A stretch of 64,000 nt of DNA, taken from contig NC_134515.1 of NCBI RefSeq assembly GCF_027942865.1, forward strand, positions 26,372,227 to 26,436,226. Direction: 5' to 3'. Made by a program: the position numbers and the translations under genes. Positions within the stretch are counted from its first letter, which is position 1. Each line of letters opens with the position of its first letter. The notes beneath the pieces were generated by a model. That model saw only the letters and a program-made list of their open reading frames with translations, ran no database searches and was not told where the DNA came from. Shown here piece after piece: positions 39,419-64,000 of the stretch. The stretch is from Odontesthes bonariensis. Taxonomy: Eukaryota; Chordata; Actinopteri; Atheriniformes; Atherinopsidae.

Positions 39419-42400
39419 TCACATGTGCTCTGGGTGGTTCTGCAAACAGGTGATGAACTCTGTGACTGGATGGCCCTGGTAGCAGATCTGATACACTGCG
39501 TTGAACAGCGGAAACCTGGAGAAGGAGGAGGTGTTAATGCTTGATGAGGTCCTCTCGAGCTACTGCTAATGGGAACAGTGATGCTCCGGTGTGCCGCTCC
39601 ACTTACTTGTCAATCAGGTCTTTGTGCTTGAGGATGAGATAAACCTCAGCCGCCGTTGCCGGTCCCTGCAGCTTCTGACCGTTCAGCATCTCTTTCTCCA
39701 GATCCTCGATGGACTGATGAGAGACACACAGTGGGGTTACATGGCACTGAAAGGATCAGATAATTGGCTAAATTACAATAAGAATGAGTCGAGCAAAGTC
39801 TAATTCACCAGGTGCTTCATCCGTCTACAAGCACGTTTATTTTGACTTTCAAAGGAGTTATCTCGGGGGTCTTAATCCGATCGCGAGTAACTCGATTCGA
39901 TCCAATTTCTTGTCAGATTAAGGTGTGTACATGCACTTAATAACTCTATCTTATTGTAATTTAGCCAATTATCTGATCCTTTCAGTGCCATGTAACCCCA
40001 CTGACAGAATGTGACGTGCAGAGGATTGAAGTTGGGGGGGGGGGGGGGGGACGGACGGACGGACGGACGGACTGTGTTGACGACCTGTTAAAAACCTTAG
40101 TTTGTCCAAAACAGGGAGCCATTATAGGACAAAATGGGAGAAATGTCACCTTGCGTGGTGGTACCAGTCGGTACTGTGGCAGCAGTGTTTTGGACCAACT
40201 GAAGGAGGTTCAATAAGCAAAAAAAAAAAAAGTCTAAATCTAAAGGGGAAAAAAAACTGCCAACAGAACAAACAACACTGTTCTCACCTTTCCCGTCTTC
40301 ACAAAAGCTTCGGCTACTTTGCGGTTGCGGCCGCCGTAGCAGGTTGTGATGAGGTCAGCGACGCCGCAGCTCTCCAGGAAGGTCGCGGAGGACACGGGGC
40401 CGGAGGTGCAGAAAATGCGGGCGAAGGCGATCATTTCCATCAGGCCCAGCCTGATCACGGCTGCCTTCGTGTTGTCTCCAAACCCCAGGCCGTCGCAGAA
40501 ACCTGCCCCCACCGCGACGATGTTCTACAGGACGCACAGAGGAGGAGCGTGAGCCAACGCTGCAGACATTAAACTAATTCAACCCACCAATGAACGAAGG
40601 AATTTCACCTTTCTCATTAAATTTGGAGCGTTAATCACATCCCTTTATCCCTCTGAGCCTTTTAGAGATTATAACCTCAGTCTGACTGAAATTGGTTTCT
40701 CCTTCATTTTCATCCACCTACACCGTGGTTATGTGTGTAGATGGGGAGCTTAGTTAGTTCATGAAGAATCTGACCAGAATCGTGCTATTAGAAGGCCTGC
40801 AACTATTTATTTATTGACAAATAAATTAATTAGTGATTTCTTGCTAAACCTGCATACCCCATATATAAGAAACTGGAAAAGGTTTGAATAAATCATTAAG
40901 ATTTTGGAAGATTGCTTGCGTTTTTGACTTTAGGAGCTCACCTTCAGAGCGCCACAGATTTCCACCACGTCGTACTCCTCCACTACAGTTACTCTGAAAT
41001 TGCTGGTCTGCATGAGCTCCTTCAGGAGAGCCCCGTGGTTTTTATTCTTGCAGCCTGCAAGCAGAAAAAAAATCTCATGTTTAAACATGGGAAGGAGCTC
41101 TGATCCAGTAACCTAACTAATATTAATCCCGTCAAAAGAGGCATGTTTCTGTTTTACTATTATGTGCTGACAGTAAATCCTGAGAGGAATGCAGATATAC
41201 GAAGAAAGGAAATGTCAACCCAAAGATTAAGCTTTCACCCCAACATCAAGCTGGACCTGGGATTATAACCTGCTCATTTGGTTCTTGTGGAAACGACAGT
41301 CTTCGTCACTGCAGACTCACCGATGGTGGTCTCGCAAAACTTCTCATCGGCAACCTCGTTGGCAATGTTGGCCCCCATCAGCACGCTCATCGTGATGCCA
41401 AGCTTCTCCTGGATCACATCAGAGATGAGTTTGAGTCCGTCGGGCCCCTCGTCCACTCCCTTTAGGAAGAAAAAAAAAAAAAAAAAAAACAGTACAAGCT
41501 GGCTTTTGGCTCAGGGACCACACTGCAAAGCAATACTTCTGACTGCCGCTTTCGGCAGAATACGGACTGAGATAAAACCTTCATATCTGAATGGAACAGT
41601 TCTTCTTATCAAAGAGCAAAGTCTAACCTTGATGAGAGACATTCCCAGCGCATCACTCTTAATCTTGCCCTTCACAGTGTCGCACACTCTGCCGACAAAC
41701 TGATGTGGGATCACAAACAACAAAATGTCTGCATCGTTGGTCGCGTCTACCAGGTCTGGCACGGCCAGCTGAGAAGGGGAGGAAGGTGAGGATGATGTGT
41801 TATGAGAGGAAATGTACATTAAAGCCTAATGCAGCCCATTGAAGAGAAATGTGATATACACTAACATGCTTTTAACAGCAAATATGTAAAAAGCATCTAT
41901 AAAGCAGCAGAAAGCTTTAGGAGCCAAAATAACCAGTAGAGGCAGCATACAAGAGAAAAGTTCCACCTGCAGCTTCTTACCACATTAGCTGGTAGCTTGT
42001 GTCCAGCAAGATATTTCACGTTCTCATGGGTGGTGTTGATTATTTCAGTGAGTTTGCGCCCGTTCACCATCTCCTCAAACACCCACATTTTTACTGTGTT
42101 GTCAAAATTTGGATTCCGAGCAGCATTGGTACCCACAATCTTGGCGATGGCGGAGCCCCTGTGGTGTGAATAGCTCCAGTTTAGTGTCTAATTTGCACGT
42201 CAAATTCAAAGCGGCCAGACGCATCGCTTATAGATCTTCGAGTCCTTTATTGCTGTTCACCGACCGGCACGTGCGCGCACAGATGTGAGCCTTCTTGCCA
42301 ACAAGAGCTACTATCTTAATTATATGTCAAATGGAATAATGAAATGCATTCTATTTGGTTGAGAAACAGAATGTGCAAGCCGAATTTCCAGGATAGTTTT

Positions 42401-42847
42401 AAGCATCTGTTTTTATCCTGGAATGACGTTTTTATCTCGCTGGAATTTCGACACAGTCATCAATAATCTCCAGTAATTCAGAACGGAATACTGCTAGTGA
42501 AAGTGAGCATGTTCTACACACATTGTGGCTAACTTCAAGGGCACAAAACACAGAAAAAGCGTATGTGTGGTCTGTTCACTGAACATGCGGCCAGTTTATT
42601 AGCATGTGATTACAACCAGTCTGTGCTCCTGCTAACTAAACGTTCCACAGCTGCATGGAATGGTGGAGCAGATCAAACTTCACTATGTTACTATGGAGAG
42701 TGTTGCTAGTTAACGGTCCGCGTAGCAACGTGGCAACACCGAGCATGCAGCATGTAACCTGACACAGCCTGACAGTTCATCACATTAACATTAATCAACT
42801 TGCCAGTTTCCTGAGCCCACGATGCAGACTTTCTTCGGAGCTGCCAT
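39419..42847 (-). CDS. gpd1: Cytosolic glycerol-3-phosphate dehydrogenase [NAD+]
   Basis: Interconverts dihydroxyacetone phosphate and glycerol-3-phosphate with NADH, feeding the glycerophosphate shuttle and lipid synthesis. Eight coding exons: 42804-42847, 41981-42158, 41628-41768, 41321-41459, 40942-41054, 40288-40524, 39607-39713 and 39419-39515. Total 1056 bp, 351 aa (human 349). The N-terminal Rossmann motif [14 protein letters not shown] is split by intron 1. [11 protein letters not shown], the catalytic-domain signature [20 protein letters not shown] and the C-terminal FNAVYQICY segment are intact. Intron 1 uses a GC donor (AACTG|GCAAGT), required to keep GNWGS in frame; other introns are GT-AG. 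A 275-bp miniature transposon sits in the intron between 39713 and 40288. Confidence 0.95.
39729..40003. mobile_element. Miniature transposon with perfect 54-bp inverted ends in a gpd1 intron
   Basis: Bases 39729-39782 (CAGTGGGGTTACATGGCACT...) are the exact reverse complement of 39950-40003 over all 54 bases, with a 167-bp centre. Both ends are bordered by ACA, which could be a 3-bp target duplication or chance. The CAGTGGGG ends resemble hAT-type ends, but an 8-bp duplication was not seen. It starts 15 bp from the exon edge at 39713. Confidence 0.7.
40027..40072. repeat. G run followed by a GGAC tandem repeat
   Basis: A long run of G bases then five GGAC units. Low-complexity DNA in a gpd1 intron, able in principle to form G-rich secondary structure. 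Confidence 0.8.
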
Positions 42848-45800
42848 TGCGAGGATGTGAAACGCAGAGTGGAGATGAAGCTGCACTGACTGCAGTTGTG
42901 TTACGTAACAATTCTCTGATTTTATTGGCCTGTCCTGTGGGGGAGACACCGGACCCGCCCACTCCGCCAAAGTCTGGTCACTCATTTATGGAGCAAAGGT
43001 TAGCAGGTGGAAGGTACCGGGGACAAAGATCTGCAGGTGAATTGTTTTTTATGATATTTAAACAATCAGTTTACACCAATTAAGTTGTTCTCACTGAATT
43101 TATTTCGCAGACGTGGCTAATACACAGATTGATAGCGGCAGGGTGTGATTTTTAATAGCTTGACTATGATCAACCTGATTGCTACCTGATTACCTGATTA
43201 TGGCTACCTGATTGAAATGGTCAACATTAAATTATGTGTTAACACATCTAGTTTAAAGAGCCCACATGATCGTACAAAGCCCAATCTATTGGTTGATAGT
43301 TTTTTTCCTAATGCAATAGATTTACATACTTTAATGGTTTTTTAAAAAAACAAAAAAACAACAACACATTTCTCATTATGTGTAAATTATTGAGCGTTGC
43401 TTGTTCCCTGACATGAAATGCCACGTTTTAGCTACTGTCCCATGAGGACAAAGCGTTGAGTGCGACACCAATGCTTCAGTAGTTTTATCATCATTCTGTG
43501 GGCTCCTGTCCCTTGCCCTGTCATTTGAATTAATAAAAAGCAAGACTATTCCATAAAAGTCCACTTTAGAGCAGGGGCACCTGAACGGACCCTGGCCTGC
43601 ACACAGAGATCACAGGATGAGCATCAACAGTCCCTGTGCTGCATGTCATGTCATGGCTTACTTAGTATACATTAGGATACATTCAGACACACTCATCTTT
43701 AATCGGCACCTCAGCAGCCATGAAGTCCCTCCACACAATGTGAGTCACACAAATGGAAAAAAAACAGAAACACCCCCCTCCAGAAAAATTAGTTGTAAAC
43801 CAGTTAATTTAATATTATTTCTGAATCCCTTGAAGTTGAGCTAAAAAAACCCAATTACTTTTGATTTCTAAGAAATAGTTTTATGCTTTATTTTTAGTTT
43901 TTGTGACATCAATGCAGGACTTTAACATATATTTGAGTATTTCAATGGAACATTGTTATGACTTGACTTATCAAAGACACGTCAGCCTCAGACACACAGA
44001 GAGGATGGCGTATGAGTAGCAGTTTCCATCTACTGCAGCTCACATTAATGATTTAGAAAAGACCCATTATATTTCACAACTCTTGAACTACATAATTCAT
44101 TTGTCATTGACAGTGCGTTGCAGTAATTTCATAATCTGGCTACACTATGTGTAGGTAAATAAATGTTCACAGAGATTTTCCGCAGTACAAGCCTTTCTGT
44201 CTAACTGCCTGCATGCATGCTGGGCTGACTTTTCACACTAAAAAACACTTCCGGATCATTAAACGTCAGAAAGCTCTCTGTGGGAGAAAATATTTGGTTT
44301 AAAGGGCTAAAACAAAAGAGGACCTTGTTGCATAAGAGCTGGACAGCGAACAGAAGGGGCGATGGAGGAAGGAACTAAAGTCAGCAGTCTGGGTTTCTGA
44401 GAGCAGGAACAAAGTGAGAAAATCTAGCTTACTTTGCTGAAAAGCGTTCACGATTTGAGGTCAACCACAAACTCAGTCACACTTTAATGAAGTACAAGTG
44501 TGTCCTCTTTGGAGTGTCCCAGTTGAGTTCTCCATACATTTACTTCTGCTCAGGACAGCAGTAACACCTGTGAGCAGGTACACCCGGTTGCCGTCTACGG
44601 AACTAACACGCTCTGATTCAGTATGAAAACTGCTTCGATGCACAATTTGTGTTCATGTTGATACTGAAAAGAGAGAAGTTTTATTGAGAGAGTTATGTTG
44701 TTTTTCTCTTTTTAAAAAAAAAAAAAATCATTCCGTAAAGTGTTGTTTGACTCTCTTATTAGAAATATCACTCATCTTTGATAACAAATCAAACAGCGGA
44801 AAATTTGTGAAATTTGGCTTTTTTTTTAGAAATGATTTTAGACTGTGACAGACATTCTCTCTTGAGATGCGTACACATATGACGAGTTGTGGCTCCACTG
44901 AAGCAAGATTATACTGTACATTTGTGTGTGAGCATTTGCTCATTCCCATTTGTTTCGTCTTCGTTTCTTCGTGAGCCAAAATGGTGGAACTGAACATTTT
45001 GACCTGACGGTGGCATTGAATGGAAGTCAGGGAATTTCAAACAAACGTGTCACCCCTCTACTCCTCAGCGCAGGTGCAAATGATGACACAGAGCACCTTG
45101 AAATGAAAAAAAAGCTACATAAAGTTAACCTTTAATCTTTAATACAACTGCTGCAAATCCATAATTCATCGATACATCACCAAACTGTAACAGCATTCTG
45201 TCATTTCTCAAATGAAAATGCAAAAAATGAGCAATGAAAGCCAAGAGAAGGGCAGAAAACACGCCGACCTGTGCACACGTATTGAGATGCATGACCTCAT
45301 GCAACGCACAAACAGCAACCTTTTCATGTACTGATGCGTACAGCTGCTGTGACTGTAGTAGTACAAATAAAAAGAAACAGATGCCCACTTTCGTATACTT
45401 TAGATAAATAAACCATCTACAGTCATATATAGACAGAACTGAACTGAGACACACAGCTAGTCTATGCTAAATTAAAACAAACACGGACAACATTGGATAA
45501 ACCTGACTATGCTAAAACATTAATATTATTAACCATAGTTATCGTAATATTTACATGTAATTACAGCCGATGGCACGATTGTGCTTGATAGCAACACAAC
45601 ACAGCTACACAATCCCATTTTCCTGCTGAGACTAACAGAGAGCTCAGGGTCGAGTAGGTTCACTGCAACAGAACATTTAAGATGGTTTCATTTTTGTAAA
45701 CACAGTCAGAAGAGAAATTCTTGAGCATGCTCACACGCTCACAGGCTAACAGAGGGCAGCATTTTTTTCTACATTTACTTATTTTTTTTCACATTTCTCC

Positions 45801-48477
45801 TGATCAGCTTCTGAATTTGGCACCAACGTTTGGTGGCTCTGTAAAAACACACTCAGGCTCATAAACAGATGGCAATATGGAACAAGACATGTAACTCAAA
45901 GTGGAGCGAGATGTGCGGGTGAACGGTTCAAACCATATTTAAGACGCCTGCTGTACAATGCTACATGCAAGTCGGAGCCCTCGATGATGGAAAAACACAT
46001 TCAGCTTATTTATTGGAATTGAAGTCACCAATAGCGAGACTGAGAGGAAATCCTCCTTAAAGTAAACGTGATCAACAAGCATGTAAACACGTAAGACATT
46101 CGCTTCCACGAATGTAATAGATTCTGTGTGTGCTCAGGCCAAAATATATTCTTTATTTCAATGGTGACCAACAGAATATAGTGACTGAATGCGTGGGTAA
46201 ATCATACAGCATGCGTTCTCTTCTGTAAGTATCAGTTCATAGTATAGTTTGTGTAGATTTCTTTATTTTTTCATCTGATTAGGTTAGTGGTCTGGTTTGA
46301 GATTATTCATCGTATGTTTTTCAAAAATTCTCTGCATGCGCTGACTTCTTCAGTGAGAAGATTAATACGGCTCTTGTATCTGAATGGTGAATAAGAAGCT
46401 AACTTAGTTTAACAAAAATGTTGGAAACAGGGACCTTACATTTGATATTGTTTGTTTAAATCTTATTAGTTTTAGGACTGTTTCATATTGAGCAAATGAA
46501 ATGAAATGGGTTACAAAGTTAATTCAAGAAGTCTTAATGTTTAACTCTGAGCTTTCTCTCGACATTTTATTACCCCTTGATGAGATGTCCCCGATATTCG
46601 GATTTGTGTGTTATTGCAGTCTTTGCTCTGGCAGTAATCTTTGCACAGAGGAGCAGCAGCTGTTGCACGTGGCTGGCCTTGATGTCTTTGTTTCCTGGAT
46701 TTTGGGACTTTGAGCGCTCACATTACAGCAAAAGACGGGTACAGTAGAGCTGTTCGCTGGCTACCCATCGTTGAAACTAAAACTTGAAAAAGCTCTGTTC
46801 TTGCTGCTGCTGCCAATTGACTTGACTTTGAGACTGGCAGGAAACAATAACCTGAGAGTGAACTCGTATCACTGCAACAAACAAATGAAACCAGAGTATT
46901 AGATGTGAGAGTTGGGAGACACGGAATGAAACCCATACCTCTGTTGTGACTGAAATTCACCATCTGCTGATAGAGTATAGCCACTAAACGAGTCTATGAG
47001 CTGAGCTACAAAACCACTTATTGTGACCTTACTGCTCTTGTGTAACTGAAACAAAATGAAAATTTCATGGCATACAGACAGAGGACGTGCTATCAGTCCG
47101 CTGATGTAACTGTCTAAAAAGCCAACTCAACATACTCAGATGACACAGATGATGTCGACTAATGTTAAACGATGAAGTCAATTTTCTGAGGAAATTACCT
47201 CCCACACAAGATATTTACCATAACGTGCCTGTTCCACAGCAGACCTTTGAGCCGATCAGTGCTAGCAGCTAGTTCTAAGTGGGAAACAAAGCTCACCAAC
47301 AACATTATCAAGGGTCTGAGTAAACCAGCGGAACCCGTCAGGTTCATGTGGGATTTCTTCAACAATAAGTTCCAACATTATCGTGCCACAAAACATTTGT
47401 TTAACAGTTTAGATCATTTGATCAGTTGTTGGTTGAAATGGTAATGGCTGAGATTAACGGGACAGTATGTGGTCGTGTGGTGTAAGTCTCACTTTTTAAA
47501 TCAGCGGGTCAGAATTCAGGTCTGCAGCAGTAAGGTTCTGCCAAGATTGTTGCTTTTATATCAATGAAACTAGTTTTCATCAAATTTTTCATTCACACCC
47601 CCCTCCAGAAACACCCCATCCAAAGAAAGCTCCCACCTCACCAATCACAGGGTCTCTAGTTAAGGGGAAACATCAAATTGACAATAATTTTTTTTTAAAA
47701 TCAGTCAGTTCTAATGAAGGAAAGGCCAGCAGCATCAGCAGGACCACTGCAGCAGGTCATAATGATGATGAACCACAAAGCACTCAAAGAATCTACGAAA
47801 CTCAAGAAACGTAGTGAAATTTATGGCAAATTGTTTGCTGTGAAAAAAGAAGAACCACTGCTCGCTTTATGGTCACTCCATTTTTAAAATGACCTTTTAG
47901 TCGGTCAATGATGGCTCACAGATTGATTGTGGCGCTGTTGCCCTGAGAGATGAGGTAGTACAGTGTATTGACAGAATGCACAAAAATCTAAAAAGAGCAG
48001 ACAGTCTTCAGATGAGGATGGATGACATGAATACAAAAATGAAAAGATGGATAAAAATGGGGATAAAGCCAACAAAGTGCAGATCTGAGAAAATTCCTGC
48101 AAACTAATAATTATTCCACGTAAAAAAGCCTAATCAGACCGACGGATAACAAACACCACCGCAATGCTGATTCACTGAACACATATGAACCGTCATTTAG
48201 CTCATGCCCCTATTGACTGAGTCTGTTACTATGTCTTGAAAAGGTGTTTACAGATGACCATGCAGTTATTCTATCGTCACAACATGTTGATCACTGGTTT
48301 CTGCTGCCCCGCCGTCGCTGTGGTCGTCCACCTGCTTTGGCCACGCGATCGTGTTCAGCGCACGGCCCACAAACCTTAACCAGGCACAGTTCACACACAT
48401 CCTCTGCTGCTGCAGCAGTCGACAAACTGCAGTGAACAAAGTCCAGGAAGAGGCTCCCGGCTCAAGGCCGCAGAGAC
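42848..48477. other. Region between gpd1 and asic1: no recognised gene
   Basis: About 5.6 kb of AT-rich DNA. The right part may be a long asic1 3' UTR on the minus strand, and the left part holds the gpd1 promoter. I see no exon with family-like coding sequence on either strand and no paired transposon ends. Confidence 0.4.
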
Positions 48478-60710
<12,233 letters not shown>

Positions 60711-63700
60711 CTGAGTGACACAAAAGAGAGGTTAGATTTCACATACTGTTAGAGGACTTTACTATGCTTTTCCACTGGGGGTCAGTGTAGGACTCTTCTG
60801 ATATTCTCATATGTGCGTGTGCAGTGTGTTTTGGAACATGTGTGCACATGACAGATATTGTTAGAGAGAAACAGAGAGAGGGAAAAGTGTGACCAAAAGA
60901 AGAATGAGAAGGAGAGTGGAGGAGCAAATGGGAAAAAAGGAGGTTTTCCTGTGGAGGTGTAAGTTACACAATCAACCCAGTGTGGTGGTGGAGCCTGGGT
61001 CACTGGTGATTTAACATTTCCTTGCACACTCTTTATGGCACTTATAATGGACTCGACGTTACCATGGAGACCAAGCATCCCGGCCAGGAAGAATGTAGCC
61101 TTGATTTTTAAGGAAAGCCGAGGCACAGATGTTAAAATGAGCTTCTGTGACATAGCAGCAAAGACCCATATGATAGACAGAAAGTTAACTAACTGCATTA
61201 GGCTTGGCAGGAATCTAGCGTTCGACTGTGGAGTGTTGTATGAGTCACATAGTCCATGCAGAGATAGTGGAGAGTGATGGAGGGTTGGGATGCAAAATGA
61301 AAAAGACAGAGAGATAGAGGGAGTTTAGCTGCTAATGCTTGGAGCAAGCTATTGTTCAGCATTTTTGGCACAGACTGACATATCTATGATTAGAAATAGA
61401 AAAAAACACCCAAGTAATTGTCGAGAAAGAGTTTGGATATTGCTGAGGGCAGTGTAAACATTTAGGCCATCTATCAAGTAAAGTCAGCAAGGGACTGCTG
61501 CTATTTGCAGCAGATGCAGACATCAATCCTGAGATGTAAAAAAAAAAACCACTCAGCACTAAAAAAGGCAAATGATAGACGCAAATGATGTGTTCACACA
61601 TAGACTCGCTCCGCTCTGCATTAGTGAGTGCAACAGTATGAATATCATCCACACCTTCTGAAAAATCTCCATCTTTAAGCTTATAGCAAGCAGCTACTCA
61701 TCAGCTGGGCTGTCATTAACCACTAAATAAATCCTAGTGCCTCTCTGTGAGTGTCTGAAGATAAACTGCAAAGTGTTAAACTGAATGTTAGTGAAACCTA
61801 TTAAAAAAAAGATCCTGTAGATGTGGATTAAAAGTCATGGAATTAAATACTAAACAAATGGCCTCTACCAGAGGAGAAAGTGGGCCGAAAATGGAACAAA
61901 AATGTAAATCTAAGCAGAAAAAGATGTAAGCTTATGTATGAGTATGTCTTTAAGTGCCATCATCATGAAGATTTAATGAAGGGCTGGTCAAACAGTGAGC
62001 AGTAAGATAACTTTATGACTTACAGATACTTGAGGCAAAACAACATGTAAAACTGTACATTAAGGGGTTAAGGGAACATCATACAACCCCCGTTTTAACA
62101 GAGCTTTCAATGCTAACACAAAGTACATGTGTAATGTTTGCAATATAAGTTTTGCACACAAAGAATGGCATGAACTATTTGGTCATAAACAATTTCTGGC
62201 ACATTTACAAGATGATAGAGTCACTAAAGTAATGACCTCATTGTGCATATGATAATATGGAAACCCATGCTGTTTTTACTGAGATGCCCTGCTTAAAACC
62301 ACAAATATGTACATCAAACTATGGAAGCAATGCAGTCTCAATAGCTATGTTGACCTACATTATAAGCTTAAAATAGTATGTTTTTTATTTTTTATTTTTT
62401 TTAATACCAAACAGATGGAATTTCATTTTATGGGGTGAAGTGAAGTGTATACTATATTCTGTCAGGCGTCTGAGTTTTTCTATAATCCGTAATCACATGT
62501 ACAATGTTTTTAGTAATTGTTATAACCTTTTTCTCTTTTTTTCTTCAGAAATTCTGACGAGTCACATGGGAGAAAAAAAAGCCACACGAAAGATATGCCA
62601 GGTTATTTGTATTTCCCATGCCATAGACTCCCAACAGTCAAGGGAATTATGCTGTGGCGGCATTTCAACCAAATTTGCATATGAACACTGGCCAGACGGC
62701 ACTAATCGCCACAGGAACCATCGTCACTGAGGCCCGTTGCTCACTAAACTTTACATGGTTGTCAGCCACACAAACAATGGGAGCAACATTGCCCAACTAG
62801 AACAAAGCGCAAATACAACCTGAATACAGCGACTGCACAAAACATCACAGCAATCCTGTCAGTAAAGGATGCAAGTGTGGAAATAGTTCAGTCAGGAACC
62901 AAGTGATGGCTCAAATGGCAGACTGACACCGCCGTCCCTTGAGCCATGCCGCCATCATGACTTAAAATCATCCATTAGACACAGTCCTCCTTTTTCCTGT
63001 CTCCTTCCAGCCTGCTGCAGTTCATTCTCTACACACTCATTTGCACTTATTGATCACAGATTCCTGATGGGCCTTTGGACATTTGTAAAAGAGGAAAAGC
63101 GCTGCCCTTTTTCCACAAATGAATGGATAAATGTGCCAGATCATCCAGTGGCTGCACTTCATGAATAAATCAATCATCACATCAAAGTTCAATCATGTAT
63201 TTAAGAGGTGCACGATGTTCTCTGGCAGCTTGATCAATACGCAGATGTGAGCTGATGTCAGTTAACACTTGTTCTCTGCTTTTTGTTCAACAGTTGATGT
63301 TGTGACAAAGGTGCTGAGAATAAAACATGTAGAACGCAAAAACTCTGCACGCCATGTTCACTGCAGGATGCCTCTTACAGCAAATGAATAAATGATTGCA
63401 CACATATGAAAAAAGCTTTTCAGCTGCAGAAATCACATGGAACATGACAAGTTTTACGAAAAAGACGAAGTGAGACATTCTCCCTCTATTTCTAAGGGGT
63501 TTTAAACAGCAAAATTGACATAATCTACATAATTTTATTGATCACATACTGCAGTTTAAACAGGCTAATAAAGCTCTGTGATCAGAACTGTCACTCAAAC
63601 ACAATTTTTCATGTTATCCCACGACGTATGGAAAGCACTCAGCAAAGCTCAGCAGTAATAAATCATTATGCACATAATTATACATGTCTGTTTCTATAAC

Positions 63701-64000
63701 CACACCCGATTTTAAGAGAATCTCTAAATGACAAATCTATGCACTTTGCCATCCATTTAGCAAGGTATTAAAACAGTGTTGCAGACTGTGACCATCTAAA
63801 ATAAGTCTCAGCAGGCTAAGTTCAATCCATTAGTGCTCTCTTGTTTTATGGGGATGTTTTCAAAGACTTGAAAGCTGTCTCGCTAAAGTGCAAACACTTT
63901 TACTGTTATTAGGCAGCAAGCTTAAACAGACACCCCTGGGAAAATGCTGTTTAAATGCAAATTTAGGCAAAGAAATATCCATAGTACAAAAAGTGTGCAA
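60711..64000 (-). other. asic1 intron, continuing past the window
   Basis: AT-rich DNA upstream of the first visible asic1 exon. No exon encoding the first membrane segment (usual FxRR.. and LALLV-type region) was found, so the intron extends beyond the right edge. A pyrimidine-rich tract on the minus strand lies at about 60860-60950. No transposon ends recognised. Confidence 0.5.

Noticed and set aside
61356-61652. Minus-strand frame with a hydrophobic stretch as the asic1 first membrane exon
   Set aside because: Lacks the conserved residues around the first membrane segment of ASICs and has no phase-compatible donor.

Overview
The window is vertebrate nuclear DNA, most likely from a percomorph teleost. 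The evidence is compact multi-exon genes with GT-AG introns, fish-type miniature transposons, a fish BEL/Pao retrotransposon, and protein sequences closest in recall to fish ADCY6, GALNT6, G6PD, GPD1 and ASIC1. All identifications come from reading the sequence and remembered family sequences; no database search was run.

Layout. 1-1582 (+): last four coding exons of adenylate cyclase 6 (adcy6). 4.9-5.9 kb: a miniature transposon beside a decayed Tc1-like transposase. 6.8-7.8 kb (-): a small three-exon gene resembling the sperm microtubule inner protein TEX49/SPMIP11. 10.7-19.3 kb (-): an IFI44-type interferon-induced gene cluster. It has one complete gene (TLDc plus GTPase-like domain, 448 aa), one broken relic of a TLDc exon at 15.8-16.1 kb, and one partial copy carrying only the GTPase-like exons at 18.0-19.3 kb. 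21.8-27.8 kb (+): complete galnt6 (10 coding exons, 599 aa). 29.3-37.3 kb (+): complete g6pd (13 coding exons, 523 aa) with a readable promoter. 39.4-42.8 kb (-): complete gpd1 (8 exons, 351 aa), tail to tail with g6pd. 48.5-60.7 kb (-): the extracellular, second membrane-spanning and C-terminal exons of asic1; the first membrane-spanning exon lies beyond the right edge. One asic1 intron holds an 8.2-kb BEL/Pao element with nearly identical LTRs.

The host genes do not form one pathway. adcy6, tex49, galnt6, gpd1 and asic1 all have human counterparts on 12q13, so the block looks like conserved synteny, with g6pd (human Xq28) and the ifi44 cluster (human 1p31) as differences. g6pd (NADPH supply) and gpd1 (glycerol-3-phosphate/NADH shuttle) are adjacent and convergent.

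I did not find a clearly new biological system. The observations most worth a second look are the patchy divergence between the two ifi44 copies (suggesting gene conversion), two GC-AG introns in neighbouring genes, the young BEL/Pao insertion that accounts for nearly all of an asic1 intron, and a miniature transposon with perfect 54-bp inverted ends inside gpd1.
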